Notes: generated by a model from the sequence alone, not told the origin. Positions 42,591-53,004 are shown, counted from the first letter of the stretch. The stretch is DNA of 64,000 nt from Notamacropus eugenii (GCF_028372415.1 NC_092872.1:389196853-389260852); one strand, 5' to 3'. Numbers and translations: made by a program.

Positions 42591-42835
42591 TGGGAGCCTC
42601 CCATCTCCCCTCTTGTTCCAAATCTTTCCCTCCTTTCTCTGTCTGCTTCTTATGTGTCATAAATGTTGTTGTTAGTGTATACATTGTTCTCCTGTTTCTC
42701 CTCACTTCTTTTCACATCAGTTCATATAGGTCTTTCCAGGTGTTTCTGAAACTATCCCTTTCATCATTTCTTATACCAATAGTATTCCCTCACATTCATA
42801 CACCACAACTTTCCTACACCGCAACTTGTTATTGA
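42591..42835 (-). mobile_element. L1 LINE fragment, opposite orientation
   Basis: TTCACATCAGTTCATATAGG, TCTTTCCAGGTGTTTCTGAA, TACCAATAGTATTCCCTCAC, CATACACCACAACTT matches the antisense L1 region at 15-110. Confidence 0.8.
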
Positions 42836-42872
42836 TGATATATTTAAGGGTTTTACAAATCTTAAAGCTATA

Positions 42873-43128
42873 TTATGCCTGGGGCCTGGAGCCAGAAAGA
42901 ACTGAGTTCAAATCTGGTTTCACACACTAGCTGTGGGACCTCGGGCAAGTCACTTAACCCCTGCTCACCTCGGTTTCCTCATCTTTAAAATGGGGATAAT
43001 AATAGCATCAAGGTTGTTGTAAGGATCAAATGAGTTAATAATGATAAAGTGTTCAGCACAGTTCCTGGCATATAGGAACCCTGTTAGCTGTCATCATCAC
43101 CATCATTACTGTTACTGTTATCATTGCC
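42873..43128 (+). mobile_element. CORE-SINE with MIR/L2-type tail
   Basis: CCTGGGGCCTGGAGCCAGAA, GAGTTCAAATCTGGTTTCAC, GGGACCTCGGGCAAGTCACT, TTTCCTCATCTTTAAAATGG, GTTCAGCACAGTTCCTGGCA, then (CATCAT)-like repeats. Confidence 0.92.
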
Positions 43129-43469
43129 TCACACCTGAAACTCAACCCACTACTGTGCCATTCTTAAAAACCAGATTGAGGCATTATCAGTCACGCACAC
43201 CTTAGCATGAATTAGGTTGGTCAAATCCATTGCCAATGCCTAGAAAAACAAAGAATAGCTGGAAATAGCACCCAGGGCAAATCAGTTTTGATTAAGGATT
43301 GGGGTGTCTGTTTTGGGATAACTAGGAAGGAAAGTTCTAGAACATGAAGCAACCAGTCCCCTCAAGGAAAGCAGTCCCAGGCAGGGCACTTTAGTAGGGA
43401 TGGAGGAGGATTTGTGCAAGCACGGGGCACTAAGCAACTAAGAGGGGGCCAGTAAAGAAAGATTCATAA

Positions 43470-43612
43470 TTGGACATGGAGCCAGAGGACTTGGGTTCAA
43501 ACCTGAGCTCTGAGACTCATGCATGTGACCTTAGGTGTTAACACCTCATCTATAAAATTAGAGCATTATGCCAAAGGATGTCTAAGGTCCCTTCTAATTC
43601 TAAATCCTAGAC
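43470..43612 (+). mobile_element. MIR-like SINE
   Basis: TGGACATGGAGCCAGAGGAC, TTGGGTTCAAACCTGAGCTC, CACCTCATCTATAAAATTAG, TCTAAGGTCCCTTCTAATTC. Confidence 0.8.
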
Positions 43613-44317
43613 TGTAATAGGGGAGGGGGACGTTGGGGGAGGAGAGGGAAAAATTGGGGGGAAAGAACCTTTCCCAGTATCCCCTCCTCCTTACAGGTAA
43701 AGTCGTCCCTAGAATTTGGGACTTATCCTGCCTCCTAGAGAAACCACACCGGTCACAGAGGCAGGGCTGTACGGTTCCAGGAGTAGATTATGTCTCGTTT
43801 TGATCTTGACCGTATCAACGGGCTGCCTTCACCACGGCCTCAGCCCTGCCACTTCATTTTTTTGTTGTTGTTAGCTTTGGGCAGCCTCTGTGTTTACACA
43901 GATTAACCGAGAGTTCATGCGTACTGAGCCCAGAGAAAGCCCCTTCCGGCACTCCAAGTAAAAGGAATGCGGCCAATGCGGTTCTGCCCCTGTAGACGGC
44001 AGGGTCTGCACGCTTAAGAATGACACGGTGGTTTGGGAGGTTTTGTGGCCACAATAAGCTCCTAAGTGCATTATGGTGGGAATGAAATATTTTGGTTATC
44101 TTATCACTATCCATCACTGAAGCTCCTCTGGAATGATTTCACTCGCCTCCCTGGCTATCCATCACACTGGCTTGGGCTATAAATAAAGATTCCCCAGGGA
44201 TACTGGATCCTGCCCTTCAGCCCAACGCGTCTGTGACTCATCCCGCAAGCGGGGCTCTGTTCCTTCGTCTCCACCTGCGAGAGGGAGTGAAAGTGCACAT
44301 GTACCCCCTACTTCCTG

Positions 44318-44318
<1 letters not shown>
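43613..44318. promoter_or_regulatory. CpG-enriched repeat-poor island, candidate regulatory element
   Basis: I count 23 CpG between 43631 and 44279, far denser than the surrounding sequence, and no transposon. Candidate motifs: TATAAATA / MEF2-type CTATAAATAA (44177-44186), back-to-back TTATC GATA-type sites (44096-44105), GGAATG TEAD-type sites (44079-44084, 44130-44135), TGACTCA AP-1 (44234-44240), and CCCGC-AA-GCGGG inverted repeat (44242-44253). The spacing of TATAAATA to the CpG-rich CAACGCGTC about 30-45 bases downstream would suit a plus-strand promoter. Short open frames here show no domain. Function is inferred only. Confidence 0.4.

Positions 44319-44369
<51 letters not shown>
44319..44369. 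repeat. (TG)n microsatellite
   Basis: About 50 bases of pure TG directly after the CpG-enriched island. Confidence 0.97.
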
Positions 44370-44371
<2 letters not shown>

Positions 44372-44449
44372 CTGTACGTGCGTCTGTGTGTTTAGTCTGA
44401 AAGTACCGAATCTGCAGCTCTTTTTTCAGCAGTGAGAAGGAGGCAGATG

Positions 44450-44590
44450 GGTGTAGCGGAAGAAATACGGGAGCAGCAGTCAGGAGTCCTGGCTTCCTGG
44501 GCAACCACTGGCAAATCACTTCATTGCTGAGGACTTTGGTTTCCTCAGCTGTAAAATGGCAGGGCTGGACAAAATCATTGGAACTATAGA
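44450..44590 (+). mobile_element. MIR-like SINE
   Basis: GCAGCAGTCAGGAGTCCTGG, CAACCACTGGCAAATCACTT, GGTTTCCTCAGCTGTAAAAT, GGCAGGGCTGGACAAAATCA. Confidence 0.75.
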
Positions 44591-44785
44591 TTTAAGGCAG
44601 AAAGGAGTATTAGGAGTCAAGTCCAGATGAAGATTGTTTTGACAGATGAAGACACCGCTATTCTTAGAAAATGAAAATGAGGGAAATTAAGTGACTTTCT
44701 CCGAGTCATATAGCTAGTAAGCATCAGACGCTGGATTTGAATGCAGTTCTTTCCAAGTCCACTCTATCCAATAAATCACACGACC
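44591..44785 (-). mobile_element. MIR-like/unnamed old SINE
   Basis: GACAGATGAAGACACCGCTA, AATTAAGTGACTTTCTCCGA, GTCATATAGCTAGTAAGCAT, CAAGTCCACTCTATCCAATA. Confidence 0.65.
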
Positions 44786-44853
44786 TTTAGTGAGTTAAAA
44801 CTAGCTAGGGCCTTATTTGATCACATGAGATCATATATGTACATTGCAAACCT

Positions 44854-45096
44854 TTGTTGTTATTCTGTTGCTTTTTCAGTTGTCTGATACTTTATGGCCC
44901 CATCTGGGGTTTTTTTTGGCAAAGATAGGGCAGTGGTTTGTCATTTCCTTCTCCAGTTCATTTGAAGGATGAGAGAACTGAGGCAAACAGGGTTAAGTGA
45001 CTTGTCCAGGGTCACATAGCTAGTAAGTATCTGAGGCTGAATTTGAACTCAGGTCTTCCCTACTCTAGCCCTGGAGCATCATGCCACCTAGCTGCC
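44854..45096 (-). mobile_element. Mar1-type CORE-SINE, full length
   Basis: GTTGCTTTTTCAGTTGTCTG, CCATCTGGGGTTTTTTTTGG, TCATTTCCTTCTCCAGTTCA, AACAGGGTTAAGTGACTTGT, ATGCCACCTAGCTGCCACAG. Confidence 0.92.
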
Positions 45097-45295
45097 ACAG
45101 AAACCTTGAAGTGTTTGTATTATTGTTATTACTCCTATTTTATTATTATTATTTTACAGAAATAGACACCAAAGATGTACAAGGTTCTCTAATTTACCCA
45201 TGGTAGTAGCGGTGATAAGTAGCAAAGCTGAAACTTGAACCTACAACCTTCTCTTACTCTAAATTCGGAGCTTTCTCTACTAAACAAAGAATTCT
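45097..45295 (-). mobile_element. MIR-like SINE
   Basis: TTATTATTATTATTTTACAG, GTAGCGGTGATAAGTAGCAA, AGCTGAAACTTGAACCTACA, ACTCTAAATTCGGAGCTTTC. Confidence 0.6.
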
Positions 45296-45804
45296 ATGAT
45301 TCTGTTTAGCTTGAAAAAGCACATGATTCTGTGTTAGAAGCTGACTTGGCCTGAAAAGACTAGTGGCTAAAGCTTTCTTAAATTAAATATTTATTGAATA
45401 CCTACTATATGCAAGACATTATGCAATGGGAGCACCCATTGTCTGGGTCATTGGTACTTGTATGGTGTCTATCAGAACTTAATGAAGAAAATCTCGCCCA
45501 CACAATGTGTCTTGTTACTCTCACAGACTGGTTAAAACTGCTCTCACTACAATTCACAGTTTTTGAGATCCATTCAGAATGGGAGCCCATTTCTTATACT
45601 GTCAATGAAGACAGAGGGAGGAAATGGGGAGAGGTGGAATCAGTGTTTCTAACAGAAGGAAATTCTTCTAAGTGTCCTAGAATTCCAGGGATAAACCCAA
45701 CTTATTTAGGGGTATGCATCCCACCCACATCCTCAACATCCTTTCTGGACCATGTGAGGATACTAAACTAGATTATATCTTAACTTTCTTCCCACTCAAG
45801 AATC
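45296..45804. other. Unassigned sequence
   Basis: Includes a short antisense L2 scrap (TATTTATTGAATACCTACTA, 45388-45410). The 125-codon plus frame 45394-45771 begins in that scrap and has no domain. Confidence 0.35.
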
Positions 45805-45808
45805 TATG

Positions 45809-45882
<74 letters not shown>

Positions 45883-45902
45883 GTATATATATATATATGT
45901 GA
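45805..45902. repeat. AT microsatellite
   Basis: (TA)n with regularly spaced ATG and ACG interruptions. Confidence 0.95.
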
Positions 45903-46154
45903 TTGCTGAGCAAATAAAAGTATTTCTATATAGTTGATTAAGCTGAATGGTTGAGATAGTTAGAAGAAGCAGACTATGATATTTATTCAAAGATCAATCA
46001 TTATTGTGGACAAAAACCTAGAATTCCAAAATTCAGTATTTGGTATGGAACTCTTCTAATGAGGTAGAGGTAAAATGTATTGCCTTTAGTACATAAGAAT
46101 ATTCTTCTAATTGATCACTAATCATTCATATGCTTATGTAAAGAGAGGAAGATC

Positions 46155-46285
46155 ATTATCAATCAATTGATCAGCATTTATTAAATGTTTACTATGTGCC
46201 AGATATTGTGCTAGGTACTTGGAACAGAAAAACTAAAATGAAATAATACCACCCCCTAAGAAGCTCATATTTTAATATTCCTTTC
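46155..46285 (-). mobile_element. L2 LINE 3' end
   Basis: ATCAGCATTTATTAAATGTT, TACTATGTGCCAGATATTGT, GCTAGGTACTTGG, CTAAGAAGCTCATATTTTAA. Confidence 0.85.
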
Positions 46286-46589
46286 TCTATATGAGAAAAC
46301 TGAGGCCTTCTAATTACCTCAGGGGCCTAGTAATGGGGATGGACTTATATTAAGCTATCTATACTCTCCCTTGTGAAGACAATGGCAGAAAAAATATTTG
46401 GGATTTAGCAGCACCATATGTGACCATAAGATGGAATAGTTAATAGGCCCCTATAAGAATCGATAGTAATGCTCCATTTTCAAGGTAGGGAAACTGAAGT
46501 CCCCTATTTGGCACAGGGGACCAGTAGCACTTAGATCTTTTTTCATCCTAGAGCACTAACTCTTGAATGACAGCCATCTTTGAAACTGT

Positions 46590-46830
46590 TATTTTTGAAT
46601 CATTGCAGTCATGTCTGACTCTCTGTGACCATATTTAGAGTTCTCTTGGCAAAGATGCTGGAGTGTTTTGCCATTTCTTTATCCATTTTCCAGCTGAGGA
46701 AACTGAGGCAAACATGGTTAAATGAATTGCCCAGGGTCACATAGCTAGTAAGTGTCTGAGACCAGATTTGCACTCAGAAAGATGAGTCTTCCTGACCCCC
46801 ACTCTATCCACGGCACCACCTAGCAGTCAT
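46590..46830 (-). mobile_element. Mar1-type CORE-SINE, full length
   Basis: GCAGTCATGTCTGACTCTCT, TTCTCTTGGCAAAGATGCTG, GAGTGTTTTGCCATTTCTTT, GAAACTGAGGCAAACATGGT, CACATAGCTAGTAAGTGTCT, GGCACCACCTAGCAGTC. Confidence 0.92.
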
Positions 46831-47124
46831 TTCTGGAATTATCTAGAGTTTATTTAATGATCAGTGATCCTACTGGAGGTTTTCTGAAAAAGTAATTGTA
46901 TTGAAAGAGTCCATTGCAGTATCAGTACAGTTTTGCTGAGCCATTTATGGCTCATCAACAGAGAGGGTGTCAGAAATTCAAAAATTATTTTCTGTGGCCA
47001 ACCAGAATCTCCTAAAGGGAGCTATGGGAGTAGAGGCTAGAAATACATTTCATATGATACTTGTTGATTCTCCCATCAAATAGAGCATGGGTCAACAGTT
47101 CAGCCCATTCTGAGGATGCTCATG

Positions 47125-47315
47125 ATCACCGAATTATAGAATCTTAGAGCTGGAAAGAGTCTTTTACTTCATTTAGTCAAACCTCACTTTATAGAAAGTA
47201 AGAAGAGAATGGTGAAGTAATCTTCCGTAGGCCACAGAGTGAGTTAATGGCAGTGCTAAAACCCACATCTTTTGACATCTAGTCCAATGCTCTTTCTACT
47301 AATCACATCATGAGT
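47125..47315 (-). mobile_element. MIR-like/unnamed old SINE
   Basis: AATTATAGAATCTTAGAGCT, TCATTTAGTCAAACCTCACT, AATGGCAGTGCTAAAACCCA, CTAGTCCAATGCTCTTTCTA. Confidence 0.68.
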
Positions 47316-48785
47316 TGAAATTATGTCCTTTGATGTTATTGATGAAATCCCATGATCTTTACCAGGACCCCTGCCAACATCCAGTAATCTCTTGGGGACA
47401 TTCCTTCTGATTAAACCCTCCTGACTTCAATGTCTGGGCCCTTCTTGTCTCATTTTCCTTCTTCTTTGCTCTCATCCACCATGCTCACTCTCATATCAGT
47501 CTCTGTTGCACCTTAATTGACTTTTGCATTCACTGAAAGGAGACATGTGCCTTTCCTGGAAATTCCCCTTTTGGAGGGGCAAAATCATTGCCAGAGAGGA
47601 GTTGTTACCAGCATGGAAATTAATCTCTCCACCTGGGATGCGGCCGACTTGGCTTGGCTCCCATGCTAATTGGCTTTGTTCTTGATTTAACAGGCCTCTG
47701 GAGCAAGGGCGATAGCCTCACTATGCCCAGCTGCTCCCCAGCAATGTGTAGCTTTGGAATGAAAATGAGGTAGACACTTGCAGTTTCACACAGAATGTGA
47801 GTCACACAGGAGTTTAGTTGGTTATAAATGAGGGGGTGAGACTGGCACTGACAATGACCTCAAGATAGTGAACTAGATGGAAGTGAAAGCAGCCCATCCA
47901 GACTTTGTGGAGCTCAGAAATGAAGTAGGGTTCAAAGAGGTTGAAAAGAATGAAGAAAACAATCCTAATTGTCATTTCAGAATTCTCAGATGATATAGGT
48001 CTACTCAGGGCTAGGTCCAAACTTGTCCATGGTTAGATCAGGCCCCATTTTTCTTCCTCCCACCCAAATGTAAGCACATGCCAATGCATTAAGCTGGATA
48101 TGGAGTGGGGATGGTATGATGACCTTATAGAGGAACTTATTTGCCTTGTTATTCTCAAGTTTTAGATATTCTTATTGACTTGTTGCTCCCATGCCACTTA
48201 AAATTCCCCACTTCCTCCTAAAATATTTCTGAACATTCAGCCAAGTTCAGAAATTGAATCAGTAATAAAGAACAATTTGCATAAAATAGCAAGATGGCCA
48301 GGAAATAAGACAGCTATGATACTCATAACACCTGTGGCCCAAGCAAGCTACCTCACCTTATCCCAGTTCCCCAGATGGGAGGTCTGATTTCTCCCACATT
48401 CCATTCTCTACTAAATTTCATGCAGAAAGGGGAAAATTAGGTAGTAAGTGACTTCTCAGAAACCTATCCATCCTTCAATAGGAAGAAAGAGAGATATTGC
48501 GCAACCACTCGCTTTATTTTCTAGAAAAGTGGTTAATTGGTCTTTGAGGAGGGGGGATGAACTTGACTTGAGAACTAGACAGTCTCTGGAACTTTATGAC
48601 ACAGTTTAGTTAGTTAGCTCAAATACTGCCATCTCTCTCCTTTTGATCTGATAATGTTATTGATATGTAGGAAAGGAAGGATGGAAGGACCCTTAAAGTC
48701 CACAGGCCAAGGTCAAAGGAGCATAGCCAGCTAGGGCCTTCCAGCTCCATAGTCATTTACCTCACCACCTTTGCTCCCTTGTTAA
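47316..48785. other. Repeat-poor island with candidate conserved element
   Basis: No transposon recognised. The 47560-47850 part carries CACCTG E-box (47630-47635), GCGGCCGAC, TGCTAATTGGC homeodomain-like, CTTTGTT SOX-like and TGAGTCA AP-1-like (47798-47804) sites. No exon evidence. Confidence 0.4.
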
Positions 48786-48789
48786 TCTT

Positions 48790-49522
48790 CACCACTCAGT
48801 GCCATTGTTGCCATATGCCTTGGCATCTAATATTACTCATACCCCAGAAATCAGTCCCTCCAATCACAGTTCCCACTAAAGACTGCACCATCATTATTTG
48901 GGATTCTTTATGTTTGGAAGCTTGTCTCTTCAATCATTCTCCTCTCATTTTATAATCTTCAGTATCTTATTATTCACTAACTCCTTCCTTACTATCTATA
49001 ACCACACCCAGATCTTCTTTCCAATTCTTAAAAAAAAAAATCCATCATTTGACCTTACAATCCCTTCAAGGTACTACCCTATGTGTTTCTTCTCACTACC
49101 AAACTTCTAGAAAAAAAATTGCCTACACTTGTCTCCACTTTTTTACCTTCTATTTATTCATTTCTCAAACCCTTCCAATTTAGCTTTGAATTCCACCAGT
49201 CAAACGAATCTCTTCTCTCCAATGATCTCTTAACTGCCAAATCCATTGGCCTTTTGTCAGTCCTTACCCTCTTTATTCTCCTGGCAAGTTTTGATAGTGT
49301 TGACCATTGTATCCTCCCAAATACTTTCTCCTTCCTAGGACTTTATGACATTCCTGGTTCTCTCCTTACCTGTCTGGTCATGCCTTCTCAGTCTCCTTTG
49401 TAGGACCATTATCCATGTGCTTCCTCCTTTGCATAGGTGCATCCCAGTGATATGACTTGGGCCTTCTTCTTTCTCTACATTTTCTCTTGGTGATCTCATC
49501 AAGCCACCTCATCTCACATGCC
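48790..49522 (+). mobile_element. L2-type LINE, RT region, left part
   Basis: The plus frame around 49083-49403 encodes LTAKSIGLLSVLTLFILLAS and FDSVDHCILPNTFSFLGLYD, the L2 RT stretch. It runs up to the position of the YADD motif, where an L2 3' end has inserted. Confidence 0.75.
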
Positions 49523-49700
49523 GGTGAGTCAGTCAGTCAATAAGCACTTATTGAACACCTATTATGTGCCAGGCAGCCTCTGAGGATACAAATAAAGGTA
49601 AAAGAGCTCACAATCTAATAATTGTGAAGAACATCAAGGGAGAAAAAACAAGCAAATATGTAGAAGCAAGCTATATGCAGAATCAGTAGGAAATAATTTT
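49523..49700 (-). mobile_element. L2 LINE 3' end inserted in another L2
   Basis: GTCAGTCAATAAGCACTTAT, TGAACACCTATTATGTGCCA, AGCTCACAATCTAATAATTG, AGCAAGCTATATGCAGAATC, in opposite orientation to its host. Confidence 0.83.
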
Positions 49701-49898
49701 AAAAAGAGAAGATGATTCCCAAACATTTAGCTTCATCTCTCCTCAGCTCTAATCTCTCATTCCCAGCTAACTGCTAGACATCTACTCTGGGATGGCCCAC
49801 AGGAATCTAAAACTCAACATGTCTAATATAGAATTTATTATCTCTCCCATCTCCCCACTGCCACCAAAAAAAATATACCTTTCTCCTTATTTCTCTCT
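49701..49898 (+). mobile_element. L2-type LINE, right part
   Basis: GATGATTCCCAAACATTTAG, TGGGATGGCCCACAGGAATC, AAACTCAACATGTCTAATAT, GAATTTATTATCTCTCCCAT resumes right after the RT active-site codons. Confidence 0.72.
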
Positions 49899-49899
49899 A

Positions 49900-50163
49900 G
49901 GCAGTTAGGTGGTGCGGTGGATAGAATTCTGAAGCTAGAGTCGGAAGACCTAAGTTCAAATCCAGCTTAGGCATTCACTGGTTGTATGACCCTAGGCAAG
50001 TCATTTAATCTGTTTGCCTCAGTTTCCTCAACTATAAAATGAGGATAATATCAGCACATGCCTTGCAGGATTGTTGTAAGCATCAAACTAAATAATATTT
50101 GTAAAGCCCACAGTACAATGTCTGGCACATAGTAGGCATTATATAAATGCTTGTTGCTTTCCC
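49900..50163 (+). mobile_element. CORE-SINE with MIR/L2-type tail, full length
   Basis: GGCAGTTAGGTGGTGCGGTG, CTAAGTTCAAATCCAGCTTA, GTATGACCCTAGGCAAGTCA, GCCTCAGTTTCCTCAACTAT, CATGCCTTGCAGGATTGTTG, AGGCATTATATAAATGCTTG. Confidence 0.93.
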
Positions 50164-50174
50164 CACTTTCCTTC

Positions 50175-50337
50175 TTTCTGTCCAGGGTCACTCAACACTA
50201 TTTGTCTCAGTTTCCTCATCTATAAAATGAGCTAGAGAAGGAAAATGACAAATTTTTCCAATATCTTTGCCAAGAAAACCTCAACTAGAGTCTCAAAGAG
50301 TTGGACACAACTGAAAAGCAACTGAACAACAACAAAA
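50175..50337 (+). mobile_element. Mar1-type CORE-SINE, 5'-truncated
   Basis: CAGGGTCACTCAACACTATT, CAGTTTCCTCATCTATAAAA, GCCAAGAAAACCTCAACTAG, CTCAAAGAGTTGGACACAAC, GCAACTGAACAACAAC. Confidence 0.88.
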
Positions 50338-50545
50338 TTGTTACTACTCTCATGGAATTCCTTTTAATTTGTAATGCATAAATTTTATATATACTTAACT
50401 GCATACATGTTGTTTGCCTTCTCTCACCCCAGGAGAATGTAAGCTCCCTGAAGGTAGGGGTCTTTGTATTCCCAGCTCCTAGCACATCACCCAGCTCATA
50501 GTGGGCACTCAGTAAGTGTTTGCTGAACTGAACTGAGTTGGATGG
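50338..50545 (+). mobile_element. L2 LINE 3' end
   Basis: GAATGTAAGCTCCCTGAAGG, TATTCCCAGCTCCTAGCACA, CACTCAGTAAGTGTTTGCTG. Confidence 0.8.
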
Positions 50546-50869
50546 TATTCCACTAAGATAAGGCTACTCGGAAAACACAGACCAGAGACTTCAGGGATAC
50601 ATCTAAATTGACCCACCCTCTAAAACTGAGAAGAAAATGGCTTCGTCCTCTATGATCAGCTGGATAAAATGGCTGAACTGGTGTATTGATTGGATTGTGG
50701 TAATGGCCAGTACTTACCTCACCATAGCTGATTCATATGACCCTACTTTAGGGAAACAAACTAACCACAAGGTGGTTGATTTGGAAGGACCAAAGGTAAT
50801 TAAGTCTAAGATGCCAAAGCTATTCATAGAATTTAGATCACAAAAGCTAGAAGGACTCACATCCAACTC
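50546..50869. other. Unassigned sequence
   Basis: A 92-codon plus frame (50637-50915) overlaps the next L1 and has no domain. Nothing else recognised. Confidence 0.35.
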
Positions 50870-51480
50870 CTTCATTTCATTTATTTTTCTATTGATATCT
50901 TTTATTTTTATGTGATAATCATTTCTGAATATCTCTTCCTCTACCTTCTCTTCTCTTATAACAAAGTTTAAAAAGAAAAGTCAGTCAAGCAAAATCAACC
51001 AACATATAAACTATATCTGACAATATATGCAACATTCTGTACTAATAGTTCTTCACCTCCCCCACCTCTTCAATAACCAGAGGAAGGTATATTTTCTACA
51101 GTCTTCTCTAAGTCACTGCTTTAGTTCAATCATTAAAATTACATAGAGTTCAGTTTCCTTTTAGTGTTCTTTTCGTGTTCATTGTTATAGTCATTGTGCA
51201 TATTGTTTTCCTGATTCTGCTTACCTCATTCTGCATCAGTTCAACTAAATCTCATGTTTCTCTAAATTCTTCGTATTTGTCATTTCCTTACTTCTATTGT
51301 GTTCATCTTCTACAATGTGTTTAGCTGTTCCCTGGTTAATAGGTACCTACTTTGTTTCCAGTTTTTTGCTACCACAAAAACACTTGCTATGAATGCTTTG
51401 ATACATGTGGAACCATTCTTTGACCTCCTTGGCAATCTCTTCATTTTCAAGGCCCCCAATGGACCTATTATTCCCTCATC
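50870..51480 (-). mobile_element. L1 LINE, 3' UTR and ORF2 C-terminus
   Basis: The antisense 3' UTR (ATTGATATCTTTTATTTTTA, TCTTATAACAAAGTT, TCTGACAATATATGCAACAT) precedes the ORF2 end. The minus frame includes CIKAFIASVFVVAKNWKQS, the L1 C-terminal FVVAKNWK block. Confidence 0.85.
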
Positions 51481-51489
51481 TATGACACT

Positions 51490-52249
51490 GGTATATTTAC
51501 TTTCCAGATGTGTGAAAATCAAATGAGATGTAGGTACAAAATCATTTTTTAAAGTATAAAGTGTTCAATAGATGCCAAGAATTATTGTTATTGCCTAATG
51601 ACAGCATATTCAAAGTCATGACAAAGATGAGTTTATCAATACCAAAAAAATTAAACCACCCACTGTTTAAACACATACATTTTTCAAAAGCTTTGATAAT
51701 GTACTTCTCAAATTCTCTTTCTGCCTCCCTGAATTATATTCATTGAGACCAATCCCTAGGGGGTGACACAGAGTTAGACAAAAGTCATTATCAATGACTT
51801 ACAAAAGTGGAAAGGAGAATCTGTCAGGAAGAGGATGACACTCTGAAGAACCTTAGTTGATGTATTTTGGTGTTGAAGCCCTAGAATGAGGGAAAGGTGT
51901 TCTAACCTTCAGGCAAAATGTTGACTCATTTCTGAAAAATGTTCATAATGCCTCCTTGATTGCTCTTAAATACTTCTCCTGAGGCTAGAGGGGACTCCAC
52001 ATAAGGCCAGGACAAAGTTGTGCCTGGCAAACCGGAGTGAGGTTCAAACTTTGAGCTTCTAATACAGTTTGAGAGCTCCTATCCCCAAATTTAATTGGTG
52101 TTCTCTCCTTACAGAAATTCATTTAGACTTCTCTTTTTAACTATAAATTGATAGGTTAGTGATAGTCATTTGTAATGTAGCAAGTTGTCTGGGCAGATAC
52201 CAAAGAAGAGTAAGGCAGAACCAAAAATAATCTTTGCCCACTTCATGGA
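51490..52249. other. MIR-type tail scrap, then unassigned sequence
   Basis: 51500-51590 (GTGAAAATCAAATGAGATGT, AAAGTATAAAGTGTTCAATA) looks like a SINE tail. The rest is not recognised. Confidence 0.4.
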
Positions 52250-52520
52250 TTTGCCTGAAACAAGATCCAATTGAAATTGACCTTTGGAGACAGGAGGCTA
52301 TATGGAAGAATCAGGTTATTGCAGAAAGGGGTGGGGTATCTCTGCCAGGTTTCTGATTGGTTTCCTCCACACCCTGATGTCACAGGTAGGGAGGTGTCAG
52401 TTAGTGAGAGTGACTCAGAAGCTTCTAGCGTGGAAGATTCCACGCCTGGGAAATTCCAGGAAGAGTGCCAGACTAGGGTGTTTAGAGCAGAGATGGACTA
52501 TTGCAAGAAAGTCTAGGTGG
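52250..52520. promoter_or_regulatory. Dense cluster of transcription-factor-like motifs
   Basis: In a repeat-poor stretch I see CTGATTGG, an NF-Y CCAAT box (52353-52360); TGATGTCA, CRE-like (52375-52382); TGACTCA, AP-1 (52411-52417); the 16-bp inverted repeat CGTGGAA-GA-TTCCACG (52429-52444), containing a GAANNTTC heat-shock-type core; GGGAAATTCC, a consensus kappa-B site (52448-52457); and TTCCAGGAA, a STAT/GAS site overlapping it (52454-52462). Open frames in this stretch have no domain. Enhancer function is inferred from motif density alone. Confidence 0.4.
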
Positions 52521-53004
52521 GCAGAAAAAAAAAACTAAAAACAAACAAAAAAAACCCAAACCATACACCAGTTCTTCTGCGGCTTTGATAGACCTCCCTG
52601 TTACATGGGCCTGCTTATTGAAGCCTCACTCCTTGATTTGCTTACCAAACTAATGGGCAGAATTTACATATGGTTTCAATCCTACTCTCTCTAAATGAGA
52701 GAACCTGAAATTTGGCTAGAGTTTTAGTCAATAACAAAAATAAACAAATAAGCTTCCTTTAATGAGCAGAGAACATTTTTCCACTTCAGTGATTTCAAGT
52801 TCTATTTGGAGAAACTTGAAGTTTTAAAGCTTGAGATTTGGCACCAAATGTTGGTCAAAAACAGTCATATTTTTGCAGATATGCTTCCATAACAACACTA
52901 CTTATAATTCCTGGCTCTTCTTCAATAATAATAATAATAATAATACTAACAGTAAGAATAATAGACTCACATTTCTATAGCCTCTTCAAGGTTTATAAAA
53001 TACA
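52521..53004. other. A-rich and unassigned sequence
   Basis: Contains A-rich patches (52527-52556) and a (TAA)n repeat at 52925-52945. No gene recognised. Confidence 0.4.

Noticed and set aside
43854..44117. 87-codon minus-strand frame in the CpG-enriched island
   Set aside because: No recognisable domain; open frames of this size are expected by chance in GC-richer sequence.
52271..52538. Two overlapping plus-strand frames of 81 and 84 codons
   Set aside because: No domain, both overlap the motif-dense island in different frames, and composition is not codon-like.
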